Below, in pieces: positions 34,075 to 39,623 of a stretch of 64,000 bases of DNA. The stretch is from Rhizobium sp. TH135. GTDB taxonomy: Bacteria > Pseudomonadota > Alphaproteobacteria > Rhizobiales > Rhizobiaceae. The position numbers and the translations under genes are program-made. A model generated the notes under the pieces. It was not told where the DNA came from, did no database searches, and saw nothing but the letters and a program-made list of their open reading frames with translations. Within the stretch, counting starts at the first letter, position 1. Every line of letters starts with the position of its first letter. Where the stretch lies: positions 186,001 through 250,000 of the forward strand of contig NZ_PKRP01000004.1 of assembly GCF_002855515.1 (NCBI RefSeq), given 5' to 3'.

Positions 34075-36303
34075 CTATTGTCCGAGGATCAAGTCGAGAA
34101 GCGTGGTCCGTCGCGTCCCCTGTTCGCCGCCGACCTCAGCCGGGGGCACCGGCCCCGAAGACCCGGTTACTTCTCCGGCGGGAACAGGCCCTGACGGATA
34201 CTCTTCCGCATAGACGGGGTCGCCAGAATAGCGCTCCTCGCCGCCGCCTTGCAGCACGTCGGAGATGATTGTGCCGATCGTCGCAGGCTCCTCGGCGGGT
34301 GCCGGTTCGAAGTAGTCGCCACCCGGCAATGGGGCGGGTGCAAGCCCCTGATGGGCAGCCGTCATGAAGTCATGCCAAGCCTTGGCGGGAAGCCCTCCGC
34401 CGGTCACCTTCTTCATCGACTGACCGTCGTCATTGCCGAACCAGATACCGGTCGTAAGATTGCTCGTGTAACCCACGAACAGCGCGTCGCGGAATGACTG
34501 CGTCGTTCCCGTCTTGCCTGCGGCTTCCCAGCCGGAAAGCTGTGCCTTCTTGCCCGTGCCATGGTCGATGACATCGCGCATCATCGCATTCATCGCCGCA
34601 ACCACGCCGTCGTTCAAAACCTTCGGCGGCTCGAGATAATTGTTCTCGTAGAGGAGAGACCCGTCGGCCTTGGAGATCCGGCGCACGATATGCGGCGTCG
34701 CCTTGTAGCCGCCGTTCATGAAGGGCGCGTAGGCGGCCGTTAGTTCGAGCAGCGAGACTTCCGAGGTGCCGAGCGCGATCGAGGCATTGTTCTGCAGCTC
34801 CGATTCGATGCCCATCCGATGCGCCACCTTGATCACCTGATCCGGACCGACTTCCATCACCAGCTGTGCGGCAATCGTATTGAGCGAATCGGCAAGCGCC
34901 TGTGTCGCGGTCACTTGTCCCCGGTACTTCTGGTCATAGTTCTCAGGCGTCCAGGAACCGATCCTGATCGGCGCATCGTTGCGCACCGATGTCGGACGCA
35001 GTCCGTTTTCGACGGCAGCGGCATAGACGAAGGGCTTGAAGGCCGATCCCGGCTGGCGCTTCGCCTTGACCGCGCGGTTGAACTGGCTTTCCGCATAGTC
35101 GCGCCCGCCTACGAGCGCCCGGATAGCACCCGTACCGTCGATGGAGACAAGCGCTGCCTGCGATGCTTTGACCTTTTCGCCCTCAGCCGAAAGCGATTCG
35201 GTCAGCGCCGCCTCGGCCTTCTTTTCGAGCGTCATGTCGATGGTCGTCTCGACCACGATATCTTCTGTCACCTTGCCTATCAGCATGGTGACTTCATCGC
35301 GCACGAGATCGGCGACATATTGGCCCGCACCACTCCAGTAGCGCTTAGCCTTGGTCGGCGGCTGCGACATGGCCGTCTTGATCTCGTCCGCGGTGATATA
35401 GCCCTCTTCCAGCATGGCCTGCAGCACGACCTGCGCCCGGGCCTCAGCCGCTTCCGGATCGCGCGCCGGTGAAAGTCGCGAGGGCGCTTTCAGAAGCCCG
35501 GCCAGAAGCGCTGCCTCGCCGAGGTTCACGTCACGCGCCGACTTGTTGAAATAGCGCCGCGCCGCGGCCTCCACGCCATAGGCGTTGGAGCCGAAGAACA
35601 CTCGGTTCAGATACATCGCCATGATCTGATCCTTGGTGTATTTCTGCTCCAGCCAGAAAGCGAGCAGCACTTCCTGCACCTTGCGTTCGATGGTGCGCTC
35701 AGGCGAGAGGAAGAGGTTCTTCGCCAACTGCTGGGTGAGCGTCGAGCCGCCTTGCACGGCGCGCCCGCTCGTCACATTGGTCAGGATCGCGCGTGCGAGA
35801 CCAAGCGGGTCGACGCCGAAATGCGAGTAGAAGCGCCGGTCCTCGATCGCCATGACCGCCTGCGGAATGAACGGCGACATCTCCTCGAGCGGCAAGGCTT
35901 CCCCGCCGGTTGCCCCGCGATTGGCGATGACGGTGCCCTCGACCGAGACGATCTTCATGTTCGGCGGGCGCTCGGGGATCGACCAGCTGCTGGCACTCGG
36001 CATTTGCGAGCCGTAATAGGCGACCAGTCCGACGACGCCGATGCCGCACCAGATCGACAGCACGAAACCCCAATAGATCAGCCGCCCCAGTCCGAAGCCG
36101 CCGCCGCTACTGCTTTTGGCCTTGCGGCCTCTCTGATTGCTGGACTTGCCGCGTTTGGCGGTCGGTTTGGACTTCTTGGCCCCTGCGCGAACCTGCCGTC
36201 CGCCAATGACGCGGTCATCCGCGTCGAGCCGAAAATCCTCGTCTTCGCGCTCTTCGTCGAAGCTCGGCTCAATGCGGTCGCGGGATTTGCCTCGGCTCAC
36301 CAT
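34075..36303 (-). CDS. Class A penicillin-binding protein (PBP1-type)
   Basis: Bifunctional peptidoglycan glycosyltransferase and transpeptidase of the inner membrane. The 742-residue protein has a basic cytoplasmic N-terminus (~1-70), one membrane segment (LIYWGFVLSIWCGIGVVGLVAYY), and the glycosyltransferase domain with AIEDRRFYSHFG (catalytic glutamate near 150) and QGGSTLTQQLAKNLFL. The transpeptidase domain carries PGSAFKPF (SxxK near 415), SLN and GKTGTT (KTG near 591). A proline/glutamate-rich C-terminal tail follows. A CtrA-type box lies 132 bp upstream of the ATG at 36301-36303, which suggests cell-cycle control. Confidence 0.93.
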   Translation of the reverse strand: MVSRGKSRDRIEPSFDEEREDEDFRLDADDRVIGGRQVRAGAKKSKPTAKRGKSSNQRGRKAKSSSGGGFGLGRLIYWGFVLSIWCGIGVVGLVAYYGSQMPSASSWSIPERPPNMKIVSVEGTVIANRGATGGEALPLEEMSPFIPQAVMAIEDRRFYSHFGVDPLGLARAILTNVTSGRAVQGGSTLTQQLAKNLFLSPERTIERKVQEVLLAFWLEQKYTKDQIMAMYLNRVFFGSNAYGVEAAARRYFNKSARDVNLGEAALLAGLLKAPSRLSPARDPEAAEARAQVVLQAMLEEGYITADEIKTAMSQPPTKAKRYWSGAGQYVADLVRDEVTMLIGKVTEDIVVETTIDMTLEKKAEAALTESLSAEGEKVKASQAALVSIDGTGAIRALVGGRDYAESQFNRAVKAKRQPGSAFKPFVYAAAVENGLRPTSVRNDAPIRIGSWTPENYDQKYRGQVTATQALADSLNTIAAQLVMEVGPDQVIKVAHRMGIESELQNNASIALGTSEVSLLELTAAYAPFMNGGYKATPHIVRRISKADGSLLYENNYLEPPKVLNDGVVAAMNAMMRDVIDHGTGKKAQLSGWEAAGKTGTTQSFRDALFVGYTSNLTTGIWFGNDDGQSMKKVTGGGLPAKAWHDFMTAAHQGLAPAPLPGGDYFEPAPAEEPATIGTIISDVLQGGGEERYSGDPVYAEEYPSGPVPAGEVTGSSGPVPPAEVGGEQGTRRTTLLDLILGQ

Positions 36304-36434
36304 TGCGGTGATCTTGCTCCAGATGTTCGCTGTGCGATGCTTTCAGCCCGCACGAAAATTGCTTCAAGAAATCTCGGTCGATCGCGCCGGCGCCCGGATG
36401 GATGATCGCGCAATTGCACAGTAAATGCGGCGAT

Positions 36435-36449
36435 TTAAGGGGTGGTTAA
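36435..36449. promoter_or_regulatory. CtrA-type box upstream of the PBP gene
   Basis: TTAA-GGGGTGG-TTAA matches the CtrA consensus TTAA-N7-TTAA exactly. It lies in the 180-bp gap between the YbaK-like gene and the PBP gene, 132 bp before the PBP start. Such boxes are rare by chance in DNA of this composition. Confidence 0.5.
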
Positions 36450-36483
36450 AGCCCCGTAAACAAGCCTTGAACGCGCCGTGAGC

Positions 36484-36942
36484 TTATTGGCAGAGATCGG
36501 CCCACTCGCCATCGACCAGGGCGATCATTCGCTCCGGCGCGATCTTCACCGCAGCATTGGTCGCACCACCCGCCGGCACCACCTCGTCGAAGGCCTTGAG
36601 CGATAGATCGCCATAGACCTTGAGCGGGGAGGGCAGGCCGAAGGGGCACACGCCACCGACCGGATGGCTCGTTGCCTCGACCACCGCTTCGGCATCGAGC
36701 ATGCGCGGCTTCACGCCGAAGCGGTCCTTGAACTTGCGATTGTCGAGCCGCTTCGTGCCCGCCGTGACCACCAGCACGACGTCCTCGCCGATCCTCAGGC
36801 AGATCGTCTTGGCGATCTGGTCCGGCTCCACGCCATGTGCCTCGGCTGCAAGCGCCACGGTCGCGGAGCTTGCCTCGGTGACAATGACGGAGATGTCGGG
36901 TGCTTTTTCCCGGAAGAACTGTTGGACGGATACGAGGCTCAT
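36484..36942 (-). CDS. YbaK/ProX-type aminoacyl-tRNA deacylase
   Basis: Proteins of this fold hydrolyse mischarged tRNAs such as Ala- or Cys-tRNA(Pro). The 152-residue product has SVQQFFREKAPDISVIVTEASSATVALAAEA at the N-terminus, the conserved core DQIAKTICLRIGEDVVLVVTAGTKRLDNRKFKD with the catalytic-site lysine, and the family motif SHPVGGVCPFGLP (~92-104), which forms the substrate pocket. It resembles the free-standing YbaK/EbsC members. Its substrate amino acid cannot be decided from the sequence. It lies upstream of the PBP gene on the same strand but is separated by 180 bp. Confidence 0.88.
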   Translation of the reverse strand: MSLVSVQQFFREKAPDISVIVTEASSATVALAAEAHGVEPDQIAKTICLRIGEDVVLVVTAGTKRLDNRKFKDRFGVKPRMLDAEAVVEATSHPVGGVCPFGLPSPLKVYGDLSLKAFDEVVPAGGATNAAVKIAPERMIALVDGEWADLCQ

Positions 36943-37075
36943 GGAAGAAGTCTAACCGGAGCGCTCAAGGCTTTTCAAGCGCATGCATCTTGAAAGCCGG
37001 ATCGAGCATCCCCATCTCTGGATCACCAGACGATTGAGCGATTGCAAAGATCCTGTTTCAGGAACTTCGAAACGC

Positions 37076-37090
37076 TTAACCGGTTGTTAA
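37076..37090. promoter_or_regulatory. CtrA-type box before the candidate small RNA
   Basis: TTAA-CCGGTTG-TTAA matches the CtrA consensus TTAA-N7-TTAA exactly and is part of a larger dyad CTTAAC-CGGTT-GTTAAG (37075-37091). It lies directly upstream of the structured region at 37091-37247 and could control a plus-strand transcript. Confidence 0.45.
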
Positions 37091-37247
37091 GCATCCAGAG
37101 CGATCATCAAGATCCGGGATGCGGTTCACGAAGGTGGGCCAACATCCGAGACATCGAATGGCACGTTTCCGTCCCTGACCACGGATGTACTGGCAGGCAA
37201 GCGTAGAAGCGTAAAGGAAAGGCCGGTTTTTGACCGGCCTTTTTGCT
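37091..37247 (+). ncRNA. Candidate structured small RNA
   Basis: On the plus strand GCATCC pairs with GGATGC (inner GATC/GATC), then ACATCCG (37142-37148) pairs with CGGATGT (37182-37188), and the 18-mer GACCACGGATGTACTGGC (37177-37194) overlaps the last arm. An intrinsic terminator ends the stretch at 37218-37247. The same 18-mer occurs in the candidate RNA at 23095-23290 on the other strand, also shortly before a terminator. No ORF fits. The plus-strand terminator has no upstream gene to serve, which supports an independent transcript of about 155 nt. The 5' end is an estimate. Confidence 0.45.
37218..37242. terminator. Bidirectional terminator
   Basis: AAAGGCCGGT (37218-37227) pairs perfectly with ACCGGCCTTT (37233-37242). 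It is followed by TTGCTTTT on the plus strand and preceded by a T-rich stretch on the minus strand. It ends the M20 peptidase transcript (stop at 37257) and, on the plus strand, the candidate small RNA. Confidence 0.85.
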
Positions 37248-37256
37248 TTTCTGGCC

Positions 37257-38645
37257 TCAGCCGTTCGCCAGCGCGTCGAGGATGCGGATCCACGAGCGGA
37301 TGCCCTTGTGGAACGAGTTGAGGTCATACTTCTCATTCGGCGAATGGATGCGGTCGTCGGTCAGGCCAAAGCCGACCAGCAGCGAATCCATGCCGAGCAT
37401 CTTCTGGAAATCGCCAACGATCGGGATCGAGCCACCCATGCCGATGATCACGGCCGGCTTCGGCCATTCATCCGACAGCGCATTCTTAGCCTTGGTCAGC
37501 TCCGGCGAATCATAGGACAGCTGGATCGCCGGCGAGCCGCCATGCTCGTGGAATTCCACCTTGCAGTCGGCGGGAATACGGGCCTGGACGAAGGCGCGGA
37601 AGCTCTCGCGTACCTTGGCCGGATCCTGTGTGCCGACGAGGCGGAAGGAAATCTTTGCCGAGGCCTTGGCCGCAATCACGGTCTTGAAGCCCTCGCCGGT
37701 ATAGCCACCGATGATGCCGTTCACTTCCGCCGTCGGACGCGCCCAGGTCAGCTCCAGCACGGAGCGGCCCTTCTCACCAGCGGGGACCGACAGGCCAACC
37801 TCACCGAGGAAGCTTTCCGCCGTCCGCCCCAGGCTCTCCCAGGAGGCCTTGATGTTGGCCGGCGTCTCTTCGACGCCATCGTAGAAGCCGGGAAGGGTGA
37901 CCTTGCCCGTTTCGTCATGCAGGTCGGCCAGGATCTTGGTCAGGATATGAACGGGATTGGCAGCCGCACCGCCGAAGAGACCGGAATGCAGATCACGGTC
38001 GGCCGCGATGATGGTGACTTCTTCACCGACCAGGCCACGCAGGGCAGCAGCAATTGCCGGCGTTTCGCGGTCCCACATGCTGGTATCGCAGACGAGCGCG
38101 AAGTCGGCCTTCAGCTCATCGGCATTGGCAGCGAGGAACGGCTTCAGCGACGGCGAGCCGGATTCTTCTTCGCCCTCGAACAGGATCGTGATCTTGACCG
38201 GCAGCGAACCCTTCACCGCCTTGTAGGCACGGCAGGCTTCAACGAAGGTCAGAAGCTGGCCCTTGTCGTCGGACGTGCCGCGACCGGTGATCACCTTGCG
38301 GCCATCCTTCTCCTTGATTGCAGGCGCAAAGGGATCGTCTTCCCAAAGATCGAGCGGATCGACCGGCTGGACGTCGTAATGGCCGTAGAACAACACGTGC
38401 GGAGCGTCGGCCTGATCAGCTGCGTGATGGGCGACCACCATCGGATGGCCGGGCGTGTCCCGCAGCGACGCTTCGAAGCCGAGCTCGTTGAGTGCGGAGA
38501 CCAGCCACTCGCCGGCCTTGCGGCAATCGGCCTTGTAGGCCGGATCCGTCGAGATCGACGGAATGCGCACGAGATCGAACAGGCGTTCGAGGCTCTGCGG
38601 CAGGGCCTCGTCGGCCTTGGCGAGGATGGGGGAGAGATCGGTCAT
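37257..38645 (-). CDS. M20 family peptidase (dipeptidase-like)
   Basis: Zinc-dependent peptidase of the M20 family, probably cleaving dipeptides or related amides in the cytoplasm. The 462-residue product shows the metal-binding motifs HVLFYGHYDVQPVDPLDLW (~79-97), GRGTSDDKGQLLTFVEA (~114-130), LFEGEEESGSPSL (~150-162), and the late MGGSIPIVGDFQ. A dimerisation (lid) domain begins near ADRDLHSGLFGGAAANP. The ATG at 38645 is preceded by AGGA seven bases upstream and was preferred to the ATG at 38651 and a TTG at 38660. It lies next to a divergent-looking marR gene on the same strand with ~100 bp between. Confidence 0.9.
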   Translation of the reverse strand: MTDLSPILAKADEALPQSLERLFDLVRIPSISTDPAYKADCRKAGEWLVSALNELGFEASLRDTPGHPMVVAHHAADQADAPHVLFYGHYDVQPVDPLDLWEDDPFAPAIKEKDGRKVITGRGTSDDKGQLLTFVEACRAYKAVKGSLPVKITILFEGEEESGSPSLKPFLAANADELKADFALVCDTSMWDRETPAIAAALRGLVGEEVTIIAADRDLHSGLFGGAAANPVHILTKILADLHDETGKVTLPGFYDGVEETPANIKASWESLGRTAESFLGEVGLSVPAGEKGRSVLELTWARPTAEVNGIIGGYTGEGFKTVIAAKASAKISFRLVGTQDPAKVRESFRAFVQARIPADCKVEFHEHGGSPAIQLSYDSPELTKAKNALSDEWPKPAVIIGMGGSIPIVGDFQKMLGMDSLLVGFGLTDDRIHSPNEKYDLNSFHKGIRSWIRILDALANG

Positions 38646-38751
38646 GGTCATGTCCTGCAAATTTGAAAGTGGGGCGGACGATAGACCAAACCTCCTGACG
38701 TTTCGAGGCGTCGGGACCGCGAATTTTTCTCAATGCCGGATCGATTTACGT

Positions 38752-39198
38752 TCACAGCTTGCGCGCATTCGCGATCGCCCAGCGGATATATTCTTTCAGC
38801 AACTCCTTCTCGAAACGCCGAAACCCCTGAAAGACCGCCTGTTCCGCCTCTTCGGCCGCGGCCAGCGCTTCCTCGCGCATGTCCCGCGCTTTGTCGGTGA
38901 GGAAGATCTGCTGCGCCCTTTTGTCTCTCGGGTGCGCACGACGCTCGATCAGCCCGTCGCGCTCCATGCGGGCAAGCGTATTGGCGATCGTCGCCTGCTC
39001 TACGTCGACGCGGTCGAGCAGCTGCCTTTGGGTCAGCCCCTCTTCCTCCCAGAGTTCGATCAGGATCGGAAACTGCCCGGGCGAGAAGCCGAGCTTTGCG
39101 GCTCGCGTCTGCAGCGCCCGCGTGAAACCGCGCGCCAGCTGGCTCGCCAGCCAGGTGGCCGACTCGGAGCGGTCGGGGATCGTACGGTCATGGGCCAT
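38752..39198 (-). CDS. MarR family transcriptional regulator
   Basis: The product (148 residues from ATG 39198; 152 from GTG 39210) has the winged helix-turn-helix of MarR proteins: LGFSPGQFPILIELWEEEGLTQRQLLDRVDVEQATIANTLARMERDGLIERR (~36-87), then the wing AHPRDKRAQQIFLTDKA, and a long C-terminal dimerisation helix rich in Glu and Ala. A perfect 14-bp palindrome GATCGCATGCGATC lies at 39237-39250, 40 bp upstream, and is a likely autoregulatory operator. The ligand is unknown. Neither possible start has a strong Shine-Dalgarno. The M20 peptidase gene follows about 100 bp downstream on the same strand. Confidence 0.88.
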   Translation of the reverse strand: MAHDRTIPDRSESATWLASQLARGFTRALQTRAAKLGFSPGQFPILIELWEEEGLTQRQLLDRVDVEQATIANTLARMERDGLIERRAHPRDKRAQQIFLTDKARDMREEALAAAEEAEQAVFQGFRRFEKELLKEYIRWAIANARKL

Positions 39199-39236
39199 GG
39201 CACTCGACACGTCGTCGTGGTTCGTTGTTCCGGAAT

Positions 39237-39250
39237 GATCGCATGCGATC
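39237..39250. promoter_or_regulatory. Candidate MarR operator, 14-bp palindrome
   Basis: GATCGCATGCGATC is a perfect palindrome 40-50 bp upstream of the marR start. MarR proteins usually autoregulate by binding such sites over their promoter. It contains two GATC sites, so CpG/GATC composition alone might explain part of it. Confidence 0.5.
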
Positions 39251-39296
39251 CATTTCCGAGGCTGACTAATTTTGGGTTTTCAGGTGAGGGGACGGA

Positions 39297-39419
39297 AGCC
39301 GTCGTGGCTGAGGGCGGGGACTGCCACGACGGCTCCGGAATATGGGGACAAAGGCCCGGAGAGGGGGATAAGGCCTTTGCCCGAGTCTGAAGCGGCGGGG
39401 GACGAGCCTCTTTCAGACT
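39297..39419. ncRNA. Three-hairpin candidate small RNA, strand undecided
   Basis: Three consecutive perfect stems: AGCCGTCGTGGC/GCCACGACGGCT (39297-39334, 14-nt loop), CAAAGGCC/GGCCTTTG (39349-39379, 15-nt loop) and AGTCTGAA/TTCAGACT (39384-39419, 20-nt loop). Each loop carries GGGGA on the plus strand, or UCCCC on the minus strand. If minus, the C-rich loops resemble the anti-Shine-Dalgarno loops of rhizobial trans-acting sRNAs such as the NfeR1/alpha-r14 type. If plus, the GGA-containing loops resemble CsrA-titrating RNAs. Neither side shows a T tract or a strong promoter. Confidence 0.5.
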
Positions 39420-39623
39420 ACGGCGTGATCAGGCGCCGATGACTGAGATTTGTGGGTTCGAATGTGGTTTTTCAAGGGAAAGCGAGATTACAAATCGGTA
39501 AGCTTTTCGTGATGATTAGGTGTGATCAGACGAACAGATCTCGTCGTCCGAGCCGTGTGATTTTGCGTGCCGGGCAGCAAACCGTCATGGACGTTTCAGC
39601 CGCCCCGCGCTATCCATGCCGAC

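Larger units (their letters stand above)
36943..37256. other. Intergenic region with a CtrA-type box and a candidate RNA
   Basis: These 314 bp between the YbaK-like gene and the M20 peptidase contain no supported ORF. They hold the TTAA-N7-TTAA box (37076-37090), the dyad CTTAAC/GTTAAG around it, a candidate plus-strand small RNA (37091-37247), and a strong terminator at 37218-37242. The stretch 36943-37060 shows only the short palindrome TCCTG-TTT-CAGGA and nothing else I can identify. Confidence 0.5.
39199..39623. other. Intergenic region between marR and polA with three stem-loops
   Basis: These 425 bp hold the MarR-type palindrome (39237-39250), a run of three stem-loops (39297-39419), a shorter repeat CGGCG/CGCCG at 39421-39438, and an A/T-richer stretch (39440-39600). 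No clear polA promoter was identified and no ORF is supported. The segment GGGTTCGAATGTG looks like a tRNA T-arm but lacks the rest of a tRNA. Confidence 0.5.

Noticed and set aside
39450..39470. tRNA T-arm-like GGGTTCGAATGTG
   Set aside because: No acceptor stem, anticodon arm or complementary T stem; a chance match.
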